DNA from: Bacilli bacterium
GTDB lineage: Bacteria > Bacillota > Bacilli > RF39 > UBA660
Length of the DNA stretch: 64,000 nt
NCBI GenBank assembly: GCA_017525855.1
Contig: JAFXSE010000002.1
Coordinates: 55,200-119,199, forward strand
Direction of reading: 5' to 3'
The notes under the pieces are model-generated. The model was not told the DNA's origin and ran no database searches. It saw nothing but the letters and a program-made list of their open reading frames with translations. Each line of letters starts with the position of its first letter. Position 1 is the first letter of the stretch. Of this stretch, positions 48,003 through 57,103 are shown in pieces. A program made the translations under genes and the position numbers.

Positions 48003-49940
48003 CTAAATATCCAAATTTTTAACAAATCTTGCATTTTCCTCTATAAATTTTCTACGTGGTTCAACTTCTTCTCCCATCAATTTACTAAACATAGAATCTG
48101 CAAGCATACAATCACTAACAGTTATCTTACGCAAAGTACGCTTTTCAATATCCATAGTTGTCTCGTTTAATTCCTCTGCATCCATTTCACCAAGACCCTT
48201 CATACGAGCTATTTCCGCTCTTTGTCTAACATTTTCAGGCAAAGTAGCAAGGTATGCCTCTTTTTCTTCTTCATCAAGTACATATTTTCTAGTCTTTCCA
48301 TGCATAATTCTAAACAAAGGTGGTTGAGCAGCATATACATGTCCTGCCTCTACTATTGGTTTAAAGAAACGATAAAACAAAGTTAACAATAAAACTCGAA
48401 TATGAGAACCATCAACATCAGCATCTGTCATGATTATGATTTTGTCATATCTTAACTTATCCAAATTAAATTCTTCGCCTATACCAGTTCCAAAAGCCGT
48501 AATAATTGTTCTAATTTCTTCATTACCAAGAGCTCTATCAAGTCTATTCTTTTCAACATTAAGTATTTTTCCTCTTAAAGGTAAAATAGCTTGAGTCATA
48601 GAATCTCTTCCTTTTTTTGCAGATCCACCTGCTGAATCCCCCTCGACTATAAATATTTCTGATATCTTAGGATCTTTACTCTTGCAATCAGAAAGTTTTC
48701 CAAAAAAGTTAGTTACTGCTAAATCACTTTTTCTTGTAATTTCTCTCGCCTTTTTTGCAGCATTTCTAGCACGACATGCAAGCATTGCCTTCTCTACAAT
48801 TGCCCTTGCTTCATCAGGATTTTCAAGCAAAAATTTTTCAAATCCCTGAGAAAAAACATTATCAGCCAATTTTCTTACTTCAGAATTTCCAAGCCTACCT
48901 TTAGTCTGACCTTCAAATTGCGGATTAGGATGCTTACAAGAAACAATCATCGTTAATCCCTCTTTAACATCATCTCCTGTTAAAGATTCATCTTTTTCCT
49001 TTAAAATATTATTCTTTCTTGCATAATTATTAATAACTCTAGTCAAAGCCCTTTTAACGCCTTCTTCATGAGTTCCACCATCATGGGTATTAATATTATT
49101 AACAAAAGAATAAATATTTTCATTATATCCAGTATTATACTGCATAGCTACTTCAAACATAACATCATTTTCAGTACCTTCTAAATGAATAATATTCTCA
49201 TGAATTGGAGTTTTTCCTTGATTTATGAATCTAACATATTCAGATATACCACCTTCATAAATAAAAGTCTCACCTGTTGTGTCTTCCAAATCTCTATCAT
49301 CTCTTAACGTTAATCTTAAACCTTTATTTAAAAACGCTAATTCTCTTACTCTTACCATTAAAGTATTATAATCATATATATCAGTATCAAAAATTTCAGG
49401 ATCTGGTTTAAACGTAACATAAGTACCAGTCCTATTTTCTTCGCATGTATCAATCACTTTTAAAGGTTCAACTGTATGACCTCCATTTTCAAAACGAATA
49501 TAATGTACTTTACCATTTTTATATACTTTAACTTCAACCCATTTTGAAAGAGCATTAACAACACTAGCACCTACTCCATGAAGACCACCAGATACTTTAT
49601 ATCCGCCTCCACCAAATTTACCACCTGCATGTAATACTGTATATACTGTCTCTACTGTACTTTTTCCTGTTTTAGGATGAATATCTACAGGTATACCTCT
49701 ACCATCGTCTTTTACAGTTATACTATTATCTTTATTAATAATAATTTCAATATTTTTACAAAATCCTGCTAAAGCTTCATCAATAGAATTATCAACAATT
49801 TCCCAAACTAAATGATGTAAACCTTTAACATCAGTAGTACCAATATACATACCTGGTCTTTTTCTTACTGCTTCCAAACCTTCTAATACTTGAATCGCAG
49901 AAGAATCATATTCATTTTCTATTTTTTCTTCAATATCCAT
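48003..49940 (-). CDS. gyrB: DNA gyrase subunit B
   Basis: GyrB supplies ATPase activity to gyrase. The GHKL ATPase motifs ([34 protein letters not shown]), the Toprim motifs ([14 protein letters not shown] and [10 protein letters not shown]) and the C-terminal GyrA-binding region ([11 protein letters not shown]) are present. At 645 residues it is the standard size without the insertion seen in some proteobacteria. It is co-transcribed with recF and gyrA. Confidence 0.98.
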   Translation of the reverse strand: MDIEEKIENEYDSSAIQVLEGLEAVRKRPGMYIGTTDVKGLHHLVWEIVDNSIDEALAGFCKNIEIIINKDNSITVKDDGRGIPVDIHPKTGKSTVETVYTVLHAGGKFGGGGYKVSGGLHGVGASVVNALSKWVEVKVYKNGKVHYIRFENGGHTVEPLKVIDTCEENRTGTYVTFKPDPEIFDTDIYDYNTLMVRVRELAFLNKGLRLTLRDDRDLEDTTGETFIYEGGISEYVRFINQGKTPIHENIIHLEGTENDVMFEVAMQYNTGYNENIYSFVNNINTHDGGTHEEGVKRALTRVINNYARKNNILKEKDESLTGDDVKEGLTMIVSCKHPNPQFEGQTKGRLGNSEVRKLADNVFSQGFEKFLLENPDEARAIVEKAMLACRARNAAKKAREITRKSDLAVTNFFGKLSDCKSKDPKISEIFIVEGDSAGGSAKKGRDSMTQAILPLRGKILNVEKNRLDRALGNEEIRTIITAFGTGIGEEFNLDKLRYDKIIIMTDADVDGSHIRVLLLTLFYRFFKPIVEAGHVYAAQPPLFRIMHGKTRKYVLDEEEKEAYLATLPENVRQRAEIARMKGLGEMDAEELNETTMDIEKRTLRKITVSDCMLADSMFSKLMGEEVEPRRKFIEENARFVKNLDI

Positions 49941-49947
49941 ACTATCC

Positions 49948-51060
49948 CTACTTTCTTATAACATTTCCTTGATTAACTTCATATATATAAGCATTTTCCA
50001 AAAACTTCTTTTGAATATTTTTTATATCTGTAGTTGTAATAATTGTTTGTATTCCTTCTTTTACATATTTCAAAATTCTATTTCTCTTCTTTATATCTAA
50101 CTCACTAAATATATCATCAAACAATAGAACTGGCTTTGTTTTAGTAATATTATAGAATATATTTATCTCAGATAGTTTATGAGATAAAACTGCTACTTTT
50201 TGTTGTCCTTGAGAACCATACATTTTTAAGTCTTTATCATCAATAATATAACTAAAATCATCTCTATGTGGTCCATACAAAGTCATACCACTGTTCAGCT
50301 CTTTTCTATAATTATCATGATATATCTTTTTTAAAGTATCCCTTATATTTTCAGAATCATAATCTTCTAATAAAATATTAGGTTGGTAAATAATAGACAA
50401 CTTATTATCTGAAGTACATATTTCAGAATAAATTTTACTAATATTTTCATTAATTTGGTCAATATACTCTCTTCTCATCTGATAAATAATTATAGCTTTT
50501 TCTATCAATTTATCTGTAATAACGTCCAAATAACTCTTATCAGCCAATGAGTTAGTAAATAATATTTTTAAATATTCATTTCTTGTTTTTAATATTTTAC
50601 TATATTGGTTATAAGTGTTTAAATATACTTTAGATAATTGACTTATTTGTATGTTAAGCATATTTCTTCTAACGCTAGGAGAACTTTTAATTATTTCTAA
50701 ATCATCTGGAGTAAAAGAAATTATCATTAAATTAGAAATATAATCAGCTGTTCTTCTAATTACAGTTTTATTTATTTTTAATGTTTTAATACCTTTTTCA
50801 ATACATATTTCTAATTCTTTTAAAGTATTATTATCTTTTACTCTACCTTTTACTATTGCTTTTTCTTTATTAAATTTTATCAAATCTGACTCACTTATTG
50901 CTCTATAAGACTTTGTAAGTGCAAGTAAATTTATTGATTCCAATATATTAGTCTTGCCTTGAGCATTATTTCCAATAAATATATTCATATTATCATTTAA
51001 AGAAATATATAATTTATCATAATTCCTAAAATTTAATAAATTCAATTTTGTTAATTTCAT
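49948..51060 (-). CDS. recF: DNA replication and repair protein RecF
   Basis: RecF is an SMC-like ATPase acting with RecO and RecR at gaps. It begins with the family pattern [12 protein letters not shown] and the P-loop [12 protein letters not shown], with the signature [13 protein letters not shown] and Walker [13 protein letters not shown]. At 370 residues it is normal. The SD of its ATG is weak (AGG), and a stronger SD 30 bases upstream precedes a tiny frame that ends at the recF start, suggesting translational coupling. Confidence 0.97.
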   Translation of the reverse strand: MKLTKLNLLNFRNYDKLYISLNDNMNIFIGNNAQGKTNILESINLLALTKSYRAISESDLIKFNKEKAIVKGRVKDNNTLKELEICIEKGIKTLKINKTVIRRTADYISNLMIISFTPDDLEIIKSSPSVRRNMLNIQISQLSKVYLNTYNQYSKILKTRNEYLKILFTNSLADKSYLDVITDKLIEKAIIIYQMRREYIDQINENISKIYSEICTSDNKLSIIYQPNILLEDYDSENIRDTLKKIYHDNYRKELNSGMTLYGPHRDDFSYIIDDKDLKMYGSQGQQKVAVLSHKLSEINIFYNITKTKPVLLFDDIFSELDIKKRNRILKYVKEGIQTIITTTDIKNIQKKFLENAYIYEVNQGNVIRK

Positions 51061-51093
51061 TAAAACCTAAATTTCAGCCCAATATAATCACCT

Positions 51094-51170
51094 ATTCCCC
51101 TAGACGGTATTCCTATACATACGTATATATTATACCATAGAAAGGCTTAAAAAACTATTTTTTTAACAAT
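51094..51170 (-). promoter_or_regulatory. Promoter for recF-gyrB-gyrA
   Basis: A perfect TATAAT with TGG extended -10 lies at about 51132-51140 on the leftward strand, in the 170-base gap between comK and recF; the -35 is poor. The leader then carries a GGTGAT SD before the mini-frame upstream of recF. Confidence 0.6.
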
Positions 51171-51186
51171 TTCTTGCTTTTTTTTA

Positions 51187-51225
51187 TAAAAAATAAAAGA
51201 AAGTTAAAATAATTAGCTTTCTTCT
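51187..51225 (-). terminator. Intrinsic terminator after comK
   Basis: AAGAAAG and CTTTCTT form the base of a longer stem with one mismatch, followed by a T-rich tail. Confidence 0.7.
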
Positions 51226-51232
51226 ATAAAAA

Positions 51233-51688
51233 TTATAAAAATTTTCTTTTTCTTTCATTTATTAAATAACTTAATCTCGTAGCTCTAAATATTTGGTTTT
51301 GAATTGATCTATACGAAATAGGTACAGTTATACAAATATCATTAATAAATGTAATGCATGTTGTATTAAACTCTTTTGGCTCATATTTTTTTATCTTATT
51401 TACAGCAATCCACATACAATTTGGATCTTCCGCAGCCAAAGTAGGAAAAAAAACTATATTTCTACCATCCTCTATTATTATCGGTAATTTATAATTAGCA
51501 CCTATTATTTCCTTAGAACCCTGTTTTCTACCTTCATAAGAACTACCAAAATATTTACAACTATGTTCCATCACATCAAATGGTTTTTGGTTGATAACAT
51601 AATCATTATTATCTTCAATAACCTTACTTTTTCCATTTTGTAAAGCCATAATTGCAAATGTCCCTTCATTTATTTCATATTCCTTCAT
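51233..51688 (-). CDS. comK: ComK-family competence transcription factor
   Basis: ComK activates late competence genes by binding paired AT-rich boxes. The 151-residue protein keeps the family pattern: YEINEGTFAIM, then a Cys-Tyr-Phe-Gly segment CKYFGSSYEGRKQGSKEIIGANYKLPI, and FFPTLAAEDPNCMWIAVN. It lies between dnaN and recF, where B. subtilis has yaaA. An SD (GGGGGA) precedes the ATG and a terminator follows, so it is a single transcript. Confidence 0.88.
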   Translation of the reverse strand: MKEYEINEGTFAIMALQNGKSKVIEDNNDYVINQKPFDVMEHSCKYFGSSYEGRKQGSKEIIGANYKLPIIIEDGRNIVFFPTLAAEDPNCMWIAVNKIKKYEPKEFNTTCITFINDICITVPISYRSIQNQIFRATRLSYLINERKRKFL

Positions 51689-51699
51689 ATTATATCCCC

Positions 51700-51819
51700 C
51701 TTAGAAAGCTTTTTTTCGCTTTCATCAACAATTTATCACAAAAAAAGTGCGAAATTTGTCGTTTTTTGTAGAAGAATATTTTTTTTAACAAAAAATGTTG
51801 AAAAAAAATATTTTTAATA
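51700..51819. other. AT-rich region upstream of comK
   Basis: About 120 bases hold several A-tracts and T-tracts, of the kind bound by ComK (AAAA-N5-TTTT), so autoregulation is possible. In DNA this AT-rich such matches arise easily by chance. Confidence 0.3.
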
Positions 51820-51850
51820 AAAAAATCCACAATTTCTGTGGTTTTTTTTT
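51820..51850. terminator. Terminator overlapping dnaN stop
   Basis: CCACA-GAAAT-TGTGG, with T-runs on both strands; on the leftward strand it ends dnaN. Confidence 0.85.
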
Positions 51851-52979
51851 AATAAGTTCTAATTGGTAAAACTAATTGAGTTAAAGTAGTATCTTCAGAA
51901 GATTTAATTATAATAGGTTTAACTTCACCTACATAATTGATTTCAACATTTTCTGAATTAAATGATTTTAAAGCATCCATCATATATTTAGCACTAAATG
52001 AAATCCTAATATCATCATTAACATTTTTAGATATCTTCATTTTTTCTTCAACCCTACCTATTTCTAAAGAGGAAGATTTTAAAATAAGTGTATCTCCATC
52101 AGTTTCTAGTGTAACAATATTTTTATCCTTATCACTAGTTAAAATACTAGCTCTATCAATAACACTATAAAATTCATTTAAATTAGCAGTAATTATAAGA
52201 TTAGCATCATTTGGCATTAAATTACTAGTATTTGGATAAGTACCATTTATTAGACGACTTTGAAATAATAAATTCATATATTTAAATAAAATCTTATTAT
52301 TAAATATATGAATTTCAACTATAGAATCTTCATCATCACCAATTAATCTAGAAAATTCTACAATATTATGACTAGGAATAACAATATTATAATTTTCTTC
52401 ACTAGCCCTATCTAAATTAACTACTTTTCTAGCTAATCTATAGCTATCTGTAGAATTACACTCTAAAACATTTCCAACAATATTAAAGTTAAGACCAGTC
52501 AATACAGGTTTAGTTTCCTCATTAGAAGCAGCAAAAGCTGTTTGATTAACTAAATCCCTAAAAATATTTGTTTTAACATCTATTTTTTTCTTACTTTCTT
52601 CTAAATTAACAGATGGATATTCACTTTCAGAAATACCATTTAAATTAAATTCACTATTTTCTGTGTAAATTAAAATTTTTAACTCATCTATTACTTCTAT
52701 ATTAATATACTTATTAGGTAATTTTCTTACTATATCTAATATATATTTACCTTGTATAATAATACTTCCTTCTTCTTCAACTATTACATCATCTTTATTA
52801 GTACAATCAATAGAGGTTTGTATAGTAATATCATTATCAGATGCTGTAAGAACTAATTTTTTCTTACTAAGTTCAAATTTTATACCAGCTAAAACTGGAA
52901 TTAAGTTTTTTGTAGAAATAGCCTTTGATACTTTATTTAATGCATCAAGTAAAATTTCTTTTTTTATTGTTAATTTCAT
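51849..52979 (-). CDS. dnaN: DNA polymerase III beta sliding clamp
   Basis: The clamp tethers replicative polymerase to DNA. The 376 residues have three topologically similar domains and end in LVLPIRTY, the usual clamp terminus. The SD GAAGGAA precedes the ATG. It follows dnaA across a 137-bp gap rich in DnaA boxes. Confidence 0.98.
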   Translation of the reverse strand: MKLTIKKEILLDALNKVSKAISTKNLIPVLAGIKFELSKKKLVLTASDNDITIQTSIDCTNKDDVIVEEEGSIIIQGKYILDIVRKLPNKYINIEVIDELKILIYTENSEFNLNGISESEYPSVNLEESKKKIDVKTNIFRDLVNQTAFAASNEETKPVLTGLNFNIVGNVLECNSTDSYRLARKVVNLDRASEENYNIVIPSHNIVEFSRLIGDDEDSIVEIHIFNNKILFKYMNLLFQSRLINGTYPNTSNLMPNDANLIITANLNEFYSVIDRASILTSDKDKNIVTLETDGDTLILKSSSLEIGRVEEKMKISKNVNDDIRISFSAKYMMDALKSFNSENVEINYVGEVKPIIIKSSEDTTLTQLVLPIRTY

Positions 52980-53116
52980 AATTATTCCTTCTTTCTTAAT
53001 TTATTATTGTTATTACTGTGGAAAAAGTTAATAACTTCCTTCATCTATATATAATATACCATTTTTATAAAATTTAACATGTGGAAAAAATATTAATTAT
53101 TCTAATTTATCAACAC
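52980..53116 (-). other. dnaA-dnaN intergenic region with DnaA boxes and a candidate DnaA-trio element
   Basis: Two identical DnaA-box-like 9-mers (TTTTCCACA on the leftward strand) lie at 53017-53025 and 53080-53088. Right after the first, with one G between, the same strand reads TAA TAA CAA TAA TAA (53015-53001). That is the layout of the basal unwinding element of B. subtilis oriC: a DnaA box, a short GC spacer, then DnaA-trios. A TATATTAT-type -10 for dnaN lies between the two boxes. Confidence 0.6.
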
Positions 53117-54490
53117 TCATTTTTGTATCTTCTCCTTTAACTTGTCAATTATCTTTGCTAAATCAGGATTAACCTTTATTTCATTTTCAATTTTCTCAAC
53201 TGAATGCATTACCGTGGAATGATCTTTTCCACCAAAGTCTGTTCCTATTTTAGGGAAAGATTCAGATGTTAGTTTTCTACATAAATACATAGCAATCTGT
53301 CTAGGAAATGAGATATTAGAACTTCTTTTCTTACTTCTTATATCCTCAACAGTTATTTGAAACTCTTCAGCCACTATTTTTTGAATTTTATGGATATCGT
53401 CTTTTTCACAAATACCACTACTAATAAAATCTTTAAGAGCTTCTATAGCTAGTTCCAAATTAATTTGAGCACCACCCATAATTGCGGAATAAGCAACAAG
53501 TCTTGTTATAGCCCCTTCTAAGTGCCTTACATCATTACCCATGTTAGAAGCTATATATTGTATTACATCATCAGTTATTTCTTGTTCAATATTTCCTGAC
53601 AAAACTTTCTTTTTCAATATTTCTACTTTTAAATTAAAATCAGGAGGAAATATATTAACAGTAAGTCCCCAACAAAATCTAGTTTTTAAACGATCCTCTA
53701 ATAGTTTTAAGTCATCAGGGGATTTATCTGATGAAATAATAATTTGTTTTGAATCACTATATAAAGTATTAAATGTATGAAAGAACTCTTGCTGAGTAGC
53801 ATTAGCTCCACCTAAATATTGTATATCATCAATAATTAAAACATCAATATCTCTATATTTTGATTTAAAAAAGTCCATATTATCAAAGTTATTATCATGT
53901 TGACTCTTTCTTTGTATCTTTATAAAATCATTAATAAAATCGTTACTAGTGACATATAATACCCGCCTATTACTATTTTCAGCTATGTAATTTCCTATAG
54001 CATGCATCAAATGTGTTTTTCCTAATCCACTATTACCGTATAAAAACAAAGGATTATACATTTTACCAGGATTTTCAGCAACAGATAAAGCAGCAGCTTG
54101 TGCAAACTTATTACTATTACCAACAATAAAGTTATCAAAAGTATATTTAGGATTTAAATTACTTTGTTCTTTACTCATATGAGGAATACCCTGCGGTAAA
54201 TCCTCCACTTTTTTTTCTTTTTCCTTATTTTCTAACTCTTTGATTTCATCCTCTAATAAAAATTCAATATCAAAATTAGTTCCAGTAATATTATTCAAAA
54301 TATCCTTTATTTTATCCAAATAGTTATCTTCCATATGCTTTTTATGTATTTGCATTGGAACAATAATAATAGCTTTACCATTATCTAACTTATACAATTT
54401 AGTGTCTAAAAACCAGGTATTGTAAGCTAAGGAAGACAGTTCTTCTTTGATTTGATTTAAAAAATTTTGCCATAAAACATCAACATTCAT
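53117..54490 (-). CDS. dnaA: Chromosomal replication initiator DnaA
   Basis: DnaA opens the origin. Domain I (about 1-80), a charged linker, the AAA+ domain with GNSGLGKTHL and LIIDDIQYLGG, and the C-terminal DNA-binding helix-turn-helix with GGKDHSTVMHSVEKIE are all present. The 457 residues are typical. It runs leftward, away from the box cluster at 54.7-54.9 kb. Confidence 0.99.
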   Translation of the reverse strand: MNVDVLWQNFLNQIKEELSSLAYNTWFLDTKLYKLDNGKAIIIVPMQIHKKHMEDNYLDKIKDILNNITGTNFDIEFLLEDEIKELENKEKEKKVEDLPQGIPHMSKEQSNLNPKYTFDNFIVGNSNKFAQAAALSVAENPGKMYNPLFLYGNSGLGKTHLMHAIGNYIAENSNRRVLYVTSNDFINDFIKIQRKSQHDNNFDNMDFFKSKYRDIDVLIIDDIQYLGGANATQQEFFHTFNTLYSDSKQIIISSDKSPDDLKLLEDRLKTRFCWGLTVNIFPPDFNLKVEILKKKVLSGNIEQEITDDVIQYIASNMGNDVRHLEGAITRLVAYSAIMGGAQINLELAIEALKDFISSGICEKDDIHKIQKIVAEEFQITVEDIRSKKRSSNISFPRQIAMYLCRKLTSESFPKIGTDFGGKDHSTVMHSVEKIENEIKVNPDLAKIIDKLKEKIQK

Positions 54491-54919
54491 CCGACCATCT
54501 CCCCAAAGTTCAAATTACAAGATTATAATAATGCAAAAACATAAAAAAAGAAACAAAAAAATAAAAAAAATTTTAACAATTAAAAAAAATATAGTATATT
54601 TACTATTTTATCAGAAAAATAAATATAAAAAACTTAAATTTTGTCATAAAATAAGTCATAAATTAAATATAAGAACATAATTTATAAAAATTCAAATAAA
54701 AAAGAAAAAATAACAAAATTTTCCACTAATAAATAATTTGAAATTATTAAAAAATTTTTATCAACAATATTTTCACAACAAAATCCACAAATAAAAATTA
54801 TATATATCAACAAAAAAATAGCTTTTCCACATTTTCCACAAAAATTAAATTAACATCTAAAAAAAAGTTATAAACAAATATGTGGATTTTGTGAATTATA
54901 AAATAATCTTTCTATTTTA
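54491..54919. other. Upstream part of oriC (rpmH-dnaA intergenic)
   Basis: An extremely AT-rich gap contains DnaA-box-like 9-mers. TTTTCCACA occurs twice in direct contact (54823-54831, 54832-54840), AAATCCACA at 54781-54789, TGTGGATTT (opposite strand) at 54881-54889, and weaker ones TTATCAACA (54758-54766) and TTATAAACA (54868-54876). Divergent gene directions meet here. A TATAAT at 54522-54527 could belong to the dnaA promoter. No ORF is present. Confidence 0.85.
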
Positions 54920-54949
54920 TTGACAAAAGTCTATTTTTCCTATTATAAT
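54920..54949 (+). promoter_or_regulatory. Sigma-A promoter for rpmH
   Basis: TTGACA (54920-54925) and TATAAT (54944-54949) with an 18-bp spacer, directed rightward. Confidence 0.8.
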
Positions 54950-54978
54950 AATGGGGATTTATGTCTGGAGGTGGAAAA

Positions 54979-55101
54979 ATGAAAAGAACATATCAACCAA
55001 ATAATCGTAATAAGAAAAAGAAATTAGGTTTTTTTGCACGTAAGAAAACAAATATATTAAATCGTCGTCGTCGCAAAGGTCGCAAAGCTCTTTGTAAATA
55101 A
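54979..55101 (+). CDS. rpmH: 50S ribosomal protein L34
   Basis: This is a very small basic ribosomal protein. It begins MKRTYQPNN and ends RRRRKGRKALCK, which identifies L34. It has 40 residues, four fewer than the common 44, with the shortening in the middle. The SD GGAGGTGG precedes the ATG. It is the first gene rightward of oriC, with its own promoter and terminator before rnpA. Confidence 0.95.
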   Translation: MKRTYQPNNRNKKKKLGFFARKKTNILNRRRRKGRKALCK

Positions 55102-55102
55102 T

Positions 55103-55128
55103 CCACTGTTTAAAATAGTGGTTTTTTT
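55103..55128 (+). terminator. Intrinsic terminator after rpmH
   Basis: CCACT, a 9-base loop and AGTGG, followed by seven T residues. It lies between rpmH and rnpA, so it may be partial. Confidence 0.75.
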
Positions 55129-55145
55129 GAATTTTAGGAGTTTAT

Positions 55146-55478
55146 ATGAAAAAAAAGAATATAGTAAAAACAAAAGAAGAATTTAATAATATAATAAATA
55201 CTGGATTTTGTAATAAAAATAAATATTTTGTTGTTTACAGCAAAGAAAATAAGAAAGAATATGATTGCTTTGGCATATCAGTAGGAAAAAAAATAGGAAA
55301 TGCTGTAACACGTAATAAATATAAAAGAAAAATAAGAAATATTATTGATATATACAGAAAAGACTATGTAAATTCAAAAGATTATATTATAATATTAAGG
55401 AGTAATGCACTAAGCATCACTTTTGAAGAAATGAAAGAAAATTTAATTATTCTATTAAATAAAGGAGCAAAACAATGA
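55146..55478 (+). CDS. rnpA: Ribonuclease P protein component
   Basis: RnpA supports the catalytic RNase P RNA in 5' maturation of tRNA. The RNR-type basic helix reads VTRNKYKRKIRNI. The 110 residues are normal. The SD is TTAGGAG. It overlaps yidC by four bases. Confidence 0.95.
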   Translation: MKKKNIVKTKEEFNNIINTGFCNKNKYFVVYSKENKKEYDCFGISVGKKIGNAVTRNKYKRKIRNIIDIYRKDYVNSKDYIIILRSNALSITFEEMKENLIILLNKGAKQ

Positions 55479-56434
55479 AAAAAATGAAAAAAATAACAAT
55501 ATTAATAACTTTAATAATATTATTATCAACTGGTTGTACTAAAACATTAGTTGATAAAAAGAAAAATCCAGTAAAAAATAATGAAACAGGTCAGAATTTA
55601 GTTCAAAACATTTTATGTCAACCAACAGATAAAAAAATAAGAGAACAATATATAAAAAACAAAGTAGATATAGATTCTTTACCAAAATGTGATGAATTTA
55701 AAATAACCTCAGGAGAATATGAAGGTATTTGGACAAGTGTTTTTGTAAAGCCTTTAGCATTTATAATATTAAAAATAGGACATGCAACTAAAAATTATGG
55801 AATAGCATTAATATTAGTATTATTAATTATAAGATTGATAACTTATCCTTTCACAAAAAAAACAGTTAGACAATCTCAATTAATGCAAGAAATAAATCCA
55901 GAGATTCAAAGAATTCAAAAAAAATATGCTGGCAAACAAGATGAAGAATCACTATCAAAACAGAGTCAAGAAATGATGATGATATACAAAAAATATAATA
56001 TAAACCCTATATCAGGATGTTTAGTATCATTCATTCAATTACCTATATTTATAGCTTTCTATGAAGCAGTACAACGTTTCCCAGCAATATTTGATGACTA
56101 TTTCCTTACATTACAATTAGGAACAACTCCACTAGTTGGATTTAGACAAAGTAATTTTTATGCATATATAATTTTAATGATTTTAATTGCAGCATCAACA
56201 TTCTATTCATTTAAAATGACAATGTCTAGTAATCAAATGGATCCTAATATGAAGCGTATGCCAATATTTATGAGCATAATGATTATTGTAACAGCTTTCT
56301 TCATGCCATCAGCTTTATGTATATACTGGTTCTTTAATAATATTTTTACAATAATTCAAAATAAACTAGTAAAAAAACCAGAAAACAAAAACAATTCATT
56401 GAAAGGAAGTAAACGTAATTATGGAAAAATATAA
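55475..56434 (+). CDS. yidC: Membrane protein insertase YidC (SpoIIIJ/OxaA type)
   Basis: YidC inserts membrane proteins. The N-terminus is a lipoprotein signal ending LSTGC. Five membrane helices follow, with the Arg in the first hydrophilic-groove helix (LIIRLITYPFTKK) and the conserved SGCLVSFIQLPIFIAFYEA loop. 319 residues. It overlaps both rnpA and jag, so the three are co-translated. Confidence 0.96.
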   Translation: MKKMKKITILITLIILLSTGCTKTLVDKKKNPVKNNETGQNLVQNILCQPTDKKIREQYIKNKVDIDSLPKCDEFKITSGEYEGIWTSVFVKPLAFIILKIGHATKNYGIALILVLLIIRLITYPFTKKTVRQSQLMQEINPEIQRIQKKYAGKQDEESLSKQSQEMMMIYKKYNINPISGCLVSFIQLPIFIAFYEAVQRFPAIFDDYFLTLQLGTTPLVGFRQSNFYAYIILMILIAASTFYSFKMTMSSNQMDPNMKRMPIFMSIMIIVTAFFMPSALCIYWFFNNIFTIIQNKLVKKPENKNNSLKGSKRNYGKI

Positions 56435-57032
56435 ATTTACAGGAAAAACAAAAGAAGAAGCGATACAAGAAGCAAAAATTAAACTAGAAGAACAAAACGA
56501 AGATAGTTTAATAATTAATGAATTAAGTACAAAAAAAAGTTTATTCTCAAAAAAAGTAGAAATAGAAGTTATTGAAAAAAGAGAAGTAGTAAAGTTTATA
56601 AAAGAATACTTACAATCAATATTAAAAAACATGGGATTTAGTTGCCAAATAGAAATATTTAATAAAAATGACACCCCAACTTATAGAATATATTCAGATA
56701 ATGACTCATTATTAATAGGAAAAAATGGTAAAAATTTGATGTCATTACAACATATAGTGTCACAAGCAATAAAAAAAGAAATAAGCAATAATTTTAAATT
56801 TGTATTAGATGTAAGTAACTATCAAGAAAAGAAAGAAAAAAATTTAATTTTTTTAGCAAAAAAAATAGCCAGAGAGGTCGCTACCACAAAAGTAGAAGTA
56901 AAATTAGATTCAATGAATTCATATCAAAGAAGAATTATACATAATGCTTTAACAAATAATAAAAAAGTATACACAGAGAGCATTGGAGAAGAACCAAACA
57001 GATGTGTAGTAATTAAACCAAAAGAAGATTAG
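56421..57032 (+). CDS. jag: RNA-binding protein Jag/KhpB
   Basis: Jag_N domain (YKFTGKTKEEAIQEA), a KH-type domain (LLIGKNGKNLMSLQHI) and a C-terminal R3H domain (SYQRRIIHNAL) follow in order in 203 residues. KhpB pairs with KhpA in RNA binding and affects cell division in Firmicutes. It follows yidC with overlap and ends in a terminator. Confidence 0.95.
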   Translation: MEKYKFTGKTKEEAIQEAKIKLEEQNEDSLIINELSTKKSLFSKKVEIEVIEKREVVKFIKEYLQSILKNMGFSCQIEIFNKNDTPTYRIYSDNDSLLIGKNGKNLMSLQHIVSQAIKKEISNNFKFVLDVSNYQEKKEKNLIFLAKKIAREVATTKVEVKLDSMNSYQRRIIHNALTNNKKVYTESIGEEPNRCVVIKPKED

Positions 57033-57046
57033 TCTTCTTTTTTTTT
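57021..57046 (+). terminator. Intrinsic terminator after jag
   Basis: AAGAAGA-TTAG-TCTTCTT followed by a T-run; overlaps the jag stop. Confidence 0.85.
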
Positions 57047-57054
57047 AAAATAAG

Positions 57055-57063
57055 TGATATAAT
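57055..57063 (+). promoter_or_regulatory. Extended -10 promoter for mnmE
   Basis: TGATATAAT lies after the jag terminator and about 40 bases before mnmE. The -35 is poor, which suits an extended -10 type. Confidence 0.6.
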
Positions 57064-57103
57064 AACCACAGTTTATGGCTCAGAAAGGAAAGAATGTGAA
57101 TTT

